Part shown: piece by piece, positions 28,803 through 36,175 of the stretch
Position numbering within the stretch: the stretch's first letter is position 1
Layout: each line of letters starts with the position of its first letter
Assembly (NCBI GenBank): GCA_902596375.1
Contig: CACJTU010000002.1
Coordinates: forward strand, 87,428 to 151,427
DNA length: 64,000 nt
Direction of reading: 5' to 3'
Origin: an uncultured Pelagibacteraceae bacterium
GTDB taxonomy: Bacteria > Pseudomonadota > Alphaproteobacteria > Pelagibacterales > Pelagibacteraceae
Made by a program: the position numbers and the translations under genes
The notes under the pieces: model-generated
The model's input: the letters and a program-made list of their open reading frames with translations, nothing else
What the model was told of the DNA's origin: nothing
Database searches by the model: none

Positions 28803-28810
28803 AATTTAAT

Positions 28811-29695
28811 CTAATTCTTTTGAAGTTCGTAGATAGAAACATAATGTTTCTTCTTAGGCAGTGGGATTATGGTTGGAACTTTAGTCAATCTTGGTTTTAT
28901 TGATTTATTTCCTACAATTATATTTTTGTCATAATTTTCCAAATCAACCTCAGGATGAGGATTTCCATCATTGATTAATGGCCACGCATCACAAGCTCTA
29001 TATCCAAATAAAATTAACGGTCTTGAGTTATTCATTTGATTGTGTCCAGACCCATGAACTGATCTACAATGAAAAAATACTACTGTTCCAGCCATTCCAG
29101 TTATAGAAACACTATCTTTAGTTCCTATTTTATTTTTCTTAGTATCTATTTTTCCAACAAAATAATTTTCTTTGCTGTGGTGGCTGTACAATTTCTTTTT
29201 GTGTGAATTCTTTATTATTTTAAGTGGCCCATTTTTTTCATAACAATCATCTAAATATATACCAACTGTAATTAAATCATCGTTTGTATGAGGGTAAAAA
29301 GCCCAATCTTGATGCCATCCAATTTCACTACCTTTTTTCTTATTTGGAAGCTTGAAATTTAATTTACCTAGATGGAATCTAACTGTTCCACCTAATAATT
29401 TTTTAGCTATAGATATAATCTTTTTATCTCTAGACAATTCATAGAAAACTTTATGTCTGTTCTGAGGATTATTTAGTCTTAAAATTTCTTTATTTTTTGA
29501 AGAGCCTGAATTGTAGACAAAATGGTAATTATCATAGGACTGAGTTCCATTTGCACCATTACCTTTTTTTCTTTTTTTTTCTTTTGAAATTACTTCATTA
29601 ACAATTTTATTTATTTTATTTATCTTTGTTTGAGAAATTAAATTTTTTTTAACAAGAAAGCCATTTTTTTTAAATAAATTTAAATCATTCATCAT
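28811..29695 (-). CDS. phytanoyl-CoA dioxygenase (PhyH) family protein
   Basis: A 294-residue Fe(II)/2-oxoglutarate oxygenase. The facial triad is H128-x-D130 (IGWHQDWAF) and H214 (CRSVHGSGHNQ), with R225 (NSRPLI) as a likely 2-oxoglutarate contact. The double-stranded beta-helix core spans about 100-250. SAR11 genomes carry several PhyH paralogs, and substrates are mostly unknown. The gene lies 49 bases downstream of the zinc-operon's last gene on the same strand, so read-through is possible. Halogenated, phosphonate or lipid substrates cannot be told apart from this sequence. Confidence 0.88.
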   Translation of the reverse strand: MMNDLNLFKKNGFLVKKNLISQTKINKINKIVNEVISKEKKRKKGNGANGTQSYDNYHFVYNSGSSKNKEILRLNNPQNRHKVFYELSRDKKIISIAKKLLGGTVRFHLGKLNFKLPNKKKGSEIGWHQDWAFYPHTNDDLITVGIYLDDCYEKNGPLKIIKNSHKKKLYSHHSKENYFVGKIDTKKNKIGTKDSVSITGMAGTVVFFHCRSVHGSGHNQMNNSRPLILFGYRACDAWPLINDGNPHPEVDLENYDKNIIVGNKSIKPRLTKVPTIIPLPKKKHYVSIYELQKN

Positions 29696-29744
29696 ATCTT
29701 ATTATATGAAACAAGAAAAAATTCTCTACAATAATTAACAGTTT

Positions 29745-29987
29745 TTATTCTAAATCATTAATGTCATTTTCACTTATTTCATCTATAGGTTTATGAATTT
29801 TCCAGTTTTTAGTAGATCCATCTATTGATCTAGCAGTTATTACTGTCTCGGTTGGGGGACAATCAGGTTCATGACAATTTAATTCTGCAATGCTTAAAAT
29901 TGTACTTTCTGGTATTTCATATTTTTTTATAAAATAATTTTTTAAATTCTGAATTGTTTCTAAATTTGGTTTTTTTTTATTAAACAT
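29745..29987 (-). CDS. small conserved-looking cytosolic protein with Cys/His motif in the zinc operon
   Basis: An 80-residue protein if the ATG at 29987 is used. That start lies 4 bases after the WD40 gene's stop, whereas the upstream ATG at 30029 would overlap it by 38 bases. No signal peptide or membrane helix. The centre reads SIAELNCHEPDCPPTETVITA: a CHEPDC cluster with Cys and His that could bind metal, followed by two short strands ending in an acidic tail. I do not recognise a characterised family. Its place at the end of znuA-COG0523-WD40 suggests zinc handling. That is inference from context only. Confidence 0.7.
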   Translation of the reverse strand: MFNKKKPNLETIQNLKNYFIKKYEIPESTILSIAELNCHEPDCPPTETVITARSIDGSTKNWKIHKPIDEISENDINDLE

Positions 29988-29991
29988 TTTT

Positions 29992-31026
29992 TTATTGATC
30001 CCAAATTGAAGTCCACAAAGTATTTCCACTCATGTCACCAATAAATATACTTGATTTATCGTCAGTCATTGCGATTGCACTAACTTCAGAACCTGTGAAA
30101 CTTCTAATTATTATAGTGTTATTCTCATTTTCAATTTGAGATAAAAAAACAGAACCATCACTCAAACCAGCAAAAATTGCTTTTTCATCAGGGAATGGTT
30201 CTATAAATGTAACTTGTTTATTTCCTATATAAGGAAGACAGATAGGTTCACGACCCATTGGTCCTTCACCATCAAAAGGCCAACATATTGCATCTATTGC
30301 TCCTGATGTTGCCAAGTAACTTGTATCATCAATGAAAGCAAAACTTTTAACTTTTGAGCCATATCCTGACATAGCAAAATCAAGTTTATCTTTTAAACGC
30401 CAGCAACGAAGTACATTTTCTTGCATGGAAGTTACCAAGTATTTACCATCTGGGCTAAAACTCACTTTATTGTGAGAACCTTTCCAATTTAATTTTGTTG
30501 ATTTCCACTTATTGCTGTAATCTTTTTTCCAAACTGTAACACCTCCGTATCTAGATACAGCCAACCGTCTTCCTTTAGCATCAAATGCCAAACCTCCAAT
30601 TGTACTATCATGATTTAAAGATTTTGGTTCTTTTTTATTTTTATCCCAATAATAAACTACCTTACCCGAAGAACAAACTAGGTTTCCATTATGTGCTGCA
30701 ACATGATCTACCCATCGTGAACCAAAGTTTGTAACTTCATTTATTTCTCCGTTAAGTGAAATTTTTAAAAAATAACCATCATCACCACCAGTTAAAATAT
30801 TATCACCATCCTTTGCCATACAAAGAATCACACCTTTATGAGCCTTTAAAGTTTTGTGTTTTTCTCCAGAACTGAAAATTCTTATAGTACCATCGCCAAA
30901 ACCAGCAGCTATATAATTACCAATTGAAACTGCACAGGTTACTGGAACTCCAATTTCTAACTGAATTCCTCTTTGCTCAAATTTAGTTTTATCTAACTGT
31001 GGAAATTGATTTAAATCAGTTGTCAT
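29992..31026 (-). CDS. WD40-type beta-propeller protein of the zinc operon
   Basis: A 344-residue protein with about seven weak WD-like repeats, e.g. AAGFGDGTIRIFSSGEKHKTLKAHKG, LTGGDDGYFLKIS, VVYYWDKNK, GLAFDAKGRRLAVSRYGGVTVWKKDY and FSPDGKYLVTSMQENVLRCWRLKD. No signal peptide, so it is cytoplasmic. WD40 propellers are rare in such small genomes. It overlaps the COG0523 GTPase gene by 4 bases (ATGA) and precedes the 80-aa gene by 4 bases. These spacings make co-translation and physical partnership likely. A scaffold or GTPase partner role is inferred, not shown. Confidence 0.85.
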   Translation of the reverse strand: MTTDLNQFPQLDKTKFEQRGIQLEIGVPVTCAVSIGNYIAAGFGDGTIRIFSSGEKHKTLKAHKGVILCMAKDGDNILTGGDDGYFLKISLNGEINEVTNFGSRWVDHVAAHNGNLVCSSGKVVYYWDKNKKEPKSLNHDSTIGGLAFDAKGRRLAVSRYGGVTVWKKDYSNKWKSTKLNWKGSHNKVSFSPDGKYLVTSMQENVLRCWRLKDKLDFAMSGYGSKVKSFAFIDDTSYLATSGAIDAICWPFDGEGPMGREPICLPYIGNKQVTFIEPFPDEKAIFAGLSDGSVFLSQIENENNTIIIRSFTGSEVSAIAMTDDKSSIFIGDMSGNTLWTSIWDQ

Positions 31027-31994
31027 TCTGATTTACAGGCTTCAAATCCTTCTTTTAAATTCATGGTTTCTAGGTTACGTCCAATAAACACTAGTCTAGA
31101 GCTACGTTCTTTATCGTCTGGCCATTTTCCCATTGGAGAAGCGTCCATCAACATATGAACACCTTGAAACACATATCGATCATTTTCACCTTTGAAATCA
31201 AGTATTCCTTTAGTTCTCATAATATCTTGACCTTTTGTCTGCAAAAGTTTTCCAAACCAGTTTTGAAATTTTTCCATGTCTAAAGGTTTGTCAGATACGA
31301 ATGATAAACTTGTAACATCATCATCATGCTCATGATCATGATCTGACTCAAGAAAATCTGGTTCTACCTCTAAAATACGTTTTAAACTAAATGCATCAAG
31401 ATTAAGAATTTCCTTTAGTGGTGCTCCACATTTTGTTGTTTTAATAATTTTAGCAAAAGGATTAATTTTACGAATTCTCTTTGTTACTACGTCTATATTC
31501 TCATCTTTCACAAGATCTATTTTGTTTAGTAATATTACATCACCAAAAGCAATTTGTTCCTCAGCTTCGTGATGATCTTCAATTTGTGAGCTTAGATGAA
31601 CTGCATCAGCAACTGTAACAATTGCATCTAGCTTTGTTTTATTTGCCACATCTTGATCTACAAAGAAGGTTTGAGCTACAGGAGCTGGATCTGCTAAACC
31701 TGTTGTTTCAACTATAATTGCATCAAGTTTATCAGCTCGCTTCATTAACCCACTAAGTATTCTAATTAGGTCACCTCTGACTGTGCAGCATATACAGCCA
31801 TTGTTCATTTCAAAAACTTCCTCGTCAGCATCCACCACAAGGTCATTATCAATACCTTGTTCACCAAATTCATTTACAATAACGGCGTACTTTTGGCCGT
31901 GCTGTTCTGTTAGAATTCTATTAAGAAGTGTTGTTTTTCCAGCACCAAGAAAACCTGTTAAAACAGTAACAGGTACTTGGTGCTTGTTTTCCAT
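31023..31994 (-). CDS. COG0523 (CobW/P47K) GTPase, putative zinc metallochaperone
   Basis: A 323-residue G3E-family GTPase. Walker A is GFLGAGKT (14-21), the metal-site GCICC is at 66-70 (CXCC at 67-70), Walker B/switch region is ETTGLADPAP and the guanine motif is NKID. The linker has a His/Asp-rich stretch (ESDHDHEHDDD, about residue 215), and the CobW C-terminal domain ends in GRNLETMNLKEGFEACK. Zur-controlled COG0523 members (ZigA/YciC/ZNG1 type) pass zinc to client enzymes when it is scarce. It starts 9 bases after the znuA stop and overlaps the WD40 gene by 4, so it belongs to the same Zur-box operon. Confidence 0.93.
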   Translation of the reverse strand: MENKHQVPVTVLTGFLGAGKTTLLNRILTEQHGQKYAVIVNEFGEQGIDNDLVVDADEEVFEMNNGCICCTVRGDLIRILSGLMKRADKLDAIIVETTGLADPAPVAQTFFVDQDVANKTKLDAIVTVADAVHLSSQIEDHHEAEEQIAFGDVILLNKIDLVKDENIDVVTKRIRKINPFAKIIKTTKCGAPLKEILNLDAFSLKRILEVEPDFLESDHDHEHDDDVTSLSFVSDKPLDMEKFQNWFGKLLQTKGQDIMRTKGILDFKGENDRYVFQGVHMLMDASPMGKWPDDKERSSRLVFIGRNLETMNLKEGFEACKSE

Positions 31995-32003
31995 TAATAA
32001 CGA

Positions 32004-33131
32004 TTAGCAACCTTTAAAGGATGCAGACATGTTTCTTATTAAATCAAAGTATAATGATTTTCCTGGATTTAAAGTAGCTCCCAAAGGATCCACTACTCCA
32101 GTTTTAATATTCATGTCTTTTGCAACCGCTTTAATGATATCAGGGTTAAATTGAGGTTCAGAAAATACACAAGCAACTTTATCGTGTTCAATTATCTCTC
32201 TGATTTCTGCTAGTTGTTCTGCTCCAGGCATTACATCTGTATTAACAGTAAAAGCACCTAATATATTCACATTAAATCTTTCTTCAAAATATTGGTAAGC
32301 GTCATGGAATACAATAGAAGAAACACTGCTACTTAAATCAGTCATCACATCGATTGTAAGTTTATCGATTTCTTTTAAGGCTTTAGATAAATTACTTTTG
32401 TACTTAGCTTCATTCTTAGGATCATTTTCAATTAAATGCTCAACCATCTCATTTAATATTACTTTTGCATTAATTGGATCTAACCAAATGTGTGGATCAA
32501 ATTCTCCATGTGCATGTCCTTCATGATCGTCATGCCCATGATCATCGTGATCATCTTCTTTTTTACCGTGATCATCATGATCGTCATGTCCATGATCGTC
32601 TTCCTTTTTACCATGATCATCGTGGTCGTGATCATCTTCTTTTTTACCGTGATCATCGTGATCATGATCGTCTTCCTTTTTACCATGATCATCGTGGTCG
32701 TGATCATCTTCTTTTTTACCATGATCATCGTGGTCGTCATGTCCGTGATCGTCATGATCATCAAAAATGTTTCTTTCTCTAAACTTTAATACCTGTAATC
32801 CTTTGATTTCCATTAATTCAATTTTTTCAGCTTTTTTAGCGATTGAATTTAATGGTTTTTCCAAAAAATTTTCTAAATCTTCTCCAACCCAGAATATCAG
32901 GTCAGCATTTTGAAGCATTTTTGCATGTGAAGGTTTCATTGCAAATCCATGAGGAGACGCATAACCATCTACAATTAAATCTGGTTTAGCAACACCATCC
33001 ATTAAGTAACTGGCTAATGAATGAATTGGTTTAATAGAAGCAACTACTTTGATTTCAGCGTTTACTGATGTAAAGAATGTTAAAAATGATAGTATAGATA
33101 GTATAAAAGGTATTTTTTTTAGAGTTTTCAT
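32004..33131 (-). CDS. znuA: zinc ABC transporter substrate-binding protein with repeat-expanded His/Asp loop
   Basis: A 375-residue periplasmic protein with signal peptide 1-25 (ending SVNA). Zinc ligands of the cluster A-I fold are visible: H37 (IKPIHSLASYLM), H61 (YASPHGFAMKPS), H214 (EFDPHIWLDP) and the FHDAYQYFEERF stretch. The flexible loop at residues 124-208 is very long, with about 24 His and many Asp. It is built of units DDHDHDDHGKKE, three of them identical in tandem. The loop is thought to capture zinc in family members; this one is larger than usual. The lysine pairs in each unit are unusual. Transcription starts in the divergent Zur-box region. Confidence 0.96.
   Translation of the reverse strand: MKTLKKIPFILSILSFLTFFTSVNAEIKVVASIKPIHSLASYLMDGVAKPDLIVDGYASPHGFAMKPSHAKMLQNADLIFWVGEDLENFLEKPLNSIAKKAEKIELMEIKGLQVLKFRERNIFDDHDDHGHDDHDDHGKKEDDHDHDDHGKKEDDHDHDDHGKKEDDHDHDDHGKKEDDHGHDDHDDHGKKEDDHDDHGHDDHEGHAHGEFDPHIWLDPINAKVILNEMVEHLIENDPKNEAKYKSNLSKALKEIDKLTIDVMTDLSSSVSSIVFHDAYQYFEERFNVNILGAFTVNTDVMPGAEQLAEIREIIEHDKVACVFSEPQFNPDIIKAVAKDMNIKTGVVDPLGATLNPGKSLYFDLIRNMSASFKGC
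32508..32762. repeat. in-gene tandem repeat (36-bp unit, 72-bp higher-order period) encoding the ZnuA loop
   Basis: The DNA is built from 36-bp units encoding 12 residues. Alternating units share spelling (CTTCTTTTTTACC versus CTTCCTTTTTACC), so a 72-bp block was itself duplicated. Such repeats change length by slippage or unequal exchange. The opposite strand and another frame stay open across the repeat, but these are by-products of the periodic sequence. Confidence 0.93.
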
Positions 33132-33150
33132 AATAAAATATTTAATTGGT

Positions 33151-33165
33151 TGTTATAATATAACA
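33151..33165. promoter_or_regulatory. Zur-type palindrome 1 between znuA and znuC
   Basis: TGTTATAATATAACA is a perfect palindrome of 7-base arms around a central A. It fits the GTTATAATATAAC-like operators of proteobacterial Zur proteins. It contains TATAAT (33154-33159), a possible -10 element, so a bound repressor would block RNA polymerase. zur itself is the third gene rightward. Confidence 0.82.
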
Positions 33166-33168
33166 TTA

Positions 33169-33183
33169 TGTAATAATATAACA
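33169..33183. promoter_or_regulatory. Zur-type palindrome 2 between znuA and znuC
   Basis: TGTAATAATATAACA is a near-copy of palindrome 1 with one base changed in the left arm. The centres are 18 bases apart, fewer than two helical turns. Twin sites in a divergent promoter suggest either one operator per direction or cooperative binding of two Zur dimers. Confidence 0.75.
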
Positions 33184-33202
33184 TTTAGAAGTCAAGCAAT
33201 AT

Positions 33203-33949
33203 ATGAGTACTGAAAACAACATATTAGTAAAATTACATAATGCTGGTTTTAAGCAGAATAATAAGTGGTTAGTTGAAGGAGTTTCTTTAACAGTGGAGAA
33301 GGGTAAAATTGTTACACTTATTGGTCCAAATGGTTCAGGCAAAAGCACTACTGCAAAAATTGCTTTAGGTATTTATAAAAATATTGAGGGCAATGTTGAA
33401 AAATACACTAACAAAGTTGGATATGTTCCTCAAAAAATTTCAATAGATTGGACCCTACCTTTAAGAGTTTGTGATTTTATGTTACTTACAGAAAGCATTA
33501 GTGAAAAAGATATAGATGAGGCTTTATCATTAACTGGTGTAATTCATTTAAAAAATAAGAATTTAGGAAATCTTTCAGGAGGAGAGTTTCAAAGAGTTTT
33601 AATAGCACGAGCAATTTCAAAAAAACCTGAATTACTTGTACTAGATGAACCTGTACAAGGAGTAGATTATACAGGTGAAATAGCATTATATGAATTAATC
33701 AAAAATATTTCAGATACTTTGAGTTGTGGTATTTTATTAATTTCACATGATTTGCATACAGTTATGACAGCAACTGATCATGTGGTTTGTTTAAATGGCC
33801 ACGTATGTTGTTCTGGATCACCAATGGATGTTGCAAAAAATAATGAGTACAAAGCTCTATTTGGAGAAAAAGCTTCCCAAATTTTAACAGTGTACGAACA
33901 TAAACATGACCATGTTCATTCTGAAGAGGGCGAAATAAAAAAAAATTGA
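33203..33949 (+). CDS. znuC: zinc ABC transporter ATPase ZnuC
   Basis: A 248-residue ABC ATPase: Walker A GPNGSGKST, Q-loop VGYVPQKISIDWTLPLRV, signature NLSGGEFQR, Walker B LLVLDEPVQGVD, switch LLISHDLHTVM. The C-terminus is His-rich (YEHKHDHVHSEEGE), as often in ZnuC. It starts 20 bases after Zur palindrome 2 and ends 1 base before znuB. Confidence 0.96.
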   Translation: MSTENNILVKLHNAGFKQNNKWLVEGVSLTVEKGKIVTLIGPNGSGKSTTAKIALGIYKNIEGNVEKYTNKVGYVPQKISIDWTLPLRVCDFMLLTESISEKDIDEALSLTGVIHLKNKNLGNLSGGEFQRVLIARAISKKPELLVLDEPVQGVDYTGEIALYELIKNISDTLSCGILLISHDLHTVMTATDHVVCLNGHVCCSGSPMDVAKNNEYKALFGEKASQILTVYEHKHDHVHSEEGEIKKN

Positions 33950-33950
33950 T

Positions 33951-34754
33951 ATGTTTGATGATTTTTTTGTAAGAGCATTATTTGCAGGAATAGGAATTGC
34001 ATTTGTAACAGGACCATTAGGTTGTTTTGTAGTATGGAGAAGATTATCTTATTTTGGTGACACATTAGCTCATTCAGCACTTCTTGGTGTAACAATGGCA
34101 TATACTTTAGATTTAAATATAGCTATTTCAGTGTTTTTAATTTCTTCAGTAATCGCATTAATCCTAATTCAACTACAGAAAAAAACTAATTTACCTGGGG
34201 ATGCTTTGCTTGGTCTTTTAGCTCATTCTTCATTAGCTGTCGGATTAGTAGTAATAGGTTTTTTAACCTTTATTCGTTTTGATATTATGGGACTTTTATT
34301 TGGTGATATATTAGCTGTAACAACTGATGATTTATTGATTATTTGGACTGGAGGAGCTTTAATTTTATTAGTTCTTAAATTGATTTGGAAACCGTTGTTT
34401 GCATCTACAGTTAATTATGAATTAGCAGAAGCAGAAGGATTAAACCCTGATAGAGCAAAAGCTATTTTTACAATTCTTATGGCTGCTGTAATAGCAATAT
34501 CAATTAAAATGGTAGGTTTATTACTAATTACAGGTATGCTAATTATACCAGCGGCTATGGCTAGAAATATCTCAGATAGTCCTCAAAAAATGGTAATATT
34601 TTCAATTATTGGTGGATTACTGTCTGTTGTATTAGGTTTATATTCCTCGTTAGAATTTAATACATCTTCAGGACCATCTATAATAGCTGCCTCGTTAGTA
34701 TTATTCATACTGTCTTTATTTAAAATAAAACAATCGATTAAATTGAAAAACTGA
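33951..34754 (+). CDS. znuB: zinc ABC transporter permease ZnuB
   Basis: A 267-residue permease with about eight membrane helices and the ABC-3 family pattern: GPLGCFVVWRRLSYFGDTLAHSALLGV near the N-terminus and IKMVGLLLITGMLIIPAAMARNISDSPQKM later. It is the channel for ZnuA/ZnuC. One base separates it from znuC and 24 bases from zur. Confidence 0.96.
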   Translation: MFDDFFVRALFAGIGIAFVTGPLGCFVVWRRLSYFGDTLAHSALLGVTMAYTLDLNIAISVFLISSVIALILIQLQKKTNLPGDALLGLLAHSSLAVGLVVIGFLTFIRFDIMGLLFGDILAVTTDDLLIIWTGGALILLVLKLIWKPLFASTVNYELAEAEGLNPDRAKAIFTILMAAVIAISIKMVGLLLITGMLIIPAAMARNISDSPQKMVIFSIIGGLLSVVLGLYSSLEFNTSSGPSIIAASLVLFILSLFKIKQSIKLKN

Positions 34755-34778
34755 TAACATATTGATAAGAATTTAAAG

Positions 34779-35177
34779 ATGCAAAAAGAACATAACCTTT
34801 CCAAAAATCAAAAAATAATTTTTGACTTAATTGATAAATCTGGTGGACCAATGAAAGCTTATTCAATCCTTTTTAATGTTCAAAAAAAAGGAATTAAAGC
34901 GCCACTACAAGTTTACAGAGCATTAGATAAATTAGTTGAAATAGGAAAAATTCATAAGATTGAAAGCAGAAATGCTTTTATAGCTTGTCAAAATTCAAGC
35001 TGTCAGATTTCAAAAGCAACAGCTTTTTCAATTTGTGAAAGTTGTGAAAATGTATCTGAGATAAGTAATTCAAAACTATCAAAATATTTATCTAATTTTT
35101 CAGATGACTCTGGAATGAAATATAGCAAATATAATTTAGAATTTTTTGGTTTATGTAAAAAATGTAAATCAAAATAA
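34779..35177 (+). CDS. zur: zinc uptake regulator Zur (Fur family)
   Basis: A 132-residue Fur-type repressor: winged helix in 1 to about 75 (IKAPLQVYRALDKLVEIGKIHKIES), dimerisation domain with the structural zinc cysteines CESC and CKKC. Compared with E. coli Zur as I recall it, the regulatory-site His (KIHK) and Cys (FIAC) are kept, but the His eight residues after that Cys is replaced by Ser, with another Cys five residues after it (CQNSSCQIS). The zinc site may therefore use a different ligand. It is in the operon it presumably represses, and its stop overlaps the next start (TAATG). Confidence 0.92.
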   Translation: MQKEHNLSKNQKIIFDLIDKSGGPMKAYSILFNVQKKGIKAPLQVYRALDKLVEIGKIHKIESRNAFIACQNSSCQISKATAFSICESCENVSEISNSKLSKYLSNFSDDSGMKYSKYNLEFFGLCKKCKSK

Positions 35178-36175
35178 TGAGCACAGTTTCATTAACTTTA
35201 GACGAAATATTTGAACTAGCTAAAAAAACTCTTTTGGCAAATGGTTGTGATGATGAAACAGCATCAATTTTGTCAGACTTGATCAGAAATGCTGAAAGAG
35301 ATGGTTCTGTATCACACGGTTTATTCAGATTACCAGCATACGTTACTGGTCTTAAAGGTGGAAAGATAAATGGAAAAGGGAAACCTGAAGTAAAAAAAAT
35401 ATCTCCATCTGTAATAAAAGTTGAGGGTAATAATTGTTTAGCGCCTGTTGTATTAAATAAAGGTTTGCCTGAATTAGCAAAAGCTGCAAAAGAAAATGGT
35501 GTAGCTGTGTTAGCAATAAATAATTCACATCATATGGCTGCTATGTGGCCTGAAACAGAGAAATTAGCAGAGGAAGGTTTAGTTGCATTTGCTTGTACAT
35601 CTTACAAGCCTGCTGTAGCACCTGCTGGCGCAATAAAACCTTTATTTGGAACAAACCCAATTTCATTTGCTTGGCCACGTCCTGGTAAAACACCGGTTGT
35701 TTATGATATGGCAACAGCTTCAATGGCAATGGGTGAAGTTCAAGTTGCTAAAAGAGAAGGGCACAAAGTTCCACTTGGAACTGGTTTAACTAAAGATGGT
35801 AAAGAAACAACTGATCCAGGGGAAATTGCAGATGGTGGAGTTTTATTACCATTTGGTGGTTACAAAGGATCTGCAATTGCAATGATGGTAGAATTAATGG
35901 CAGGAGCTTTGGTTGGAGATAATTTTAGTTTTGAAACTGCAGCCAAAGATAATAATGATGGTGGTCCTCCAAGTGGCGGTGAATTCATACTAGCTATTAA
36001 CCCAGATAAAACTTCAGGTACTAATTGGCAAAAACATGCTGAGGAATTTTTTGAAAAAATGAAATCAATGGGCGAAGTAAGATTACCTGGAGAAAGACGT
36101 CATAAGAATAGAATGGATACTGGTCCAAGAAATATTAACGAAGAATTAGTAAATAAAATTAAATCTTTAAGCTAA
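35177..36175 (+). CDS. Ldh_2 (malate/L-lactate/ureidoglycolate) family NAD(P)-dependent dehydrogenase
   Basis: A 332-residue member of the YlbC/AllD/DpkA oxidoreductase family, unrelated to classical Rossmann dehydrogenases. Motifs include GSVSHGLFRLPAYV, AINNSHHMAAMWPETE (catalytic His region), GTNPISFAWPRPGKTPVVYDMATASMAMG, and GLTKDGKETTDPGEIADGGVLLPFGGYKGSAIAMMVELMAGAL. Members reduce 2-oxo acids or cyclic imines, so the substrate is open. It overlaps zur by one base, which would put it under zinc control. No metal ligand set is evident. Confidence 0.88.
   Translation: MSTVSLTLDEIFELAKKTLLANGCDDETASILSDLIRNAERDGSVSHGLFRLPAYVTGLKGGKINGKGKPEVKKISPSVIKVEGNNCLAPVVLNKGLPELAKAAKENGVAVLAINNSHHMAAMWPETEKLAEEGLVAFACTSYKPAVAPAGAIKPLFGTNPISFAWPRPGKTPVVYDMATASMAMGEVQVAKREGHKVPLGTGLTKDGKETTDPGEIADGGVLLPFGGYKGSAIAMMVELMAGALVGDNFSFETAAKDNNDGGPPSGGEFILAINPDKTSGTNWQKHAEEFFEKMKSMGEVRLPGERRHKNRMDTGPRNINEELVNKIKSLS

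Noticed and set aside
32508..32762. Tandem repeats considered as a CRISPR array
   Set aside because: Units are contiguous, lie inside a coding frame and have no spacers.
32474..32789. Additional open frames on both strands over the znuA repeat, rich in His/Arg/Asp or Met/Thr/Ile
   Set aside because: They are by-products of the 36-bp periodic DNA. The znuA frame has signal peptide, ligands and operon context.
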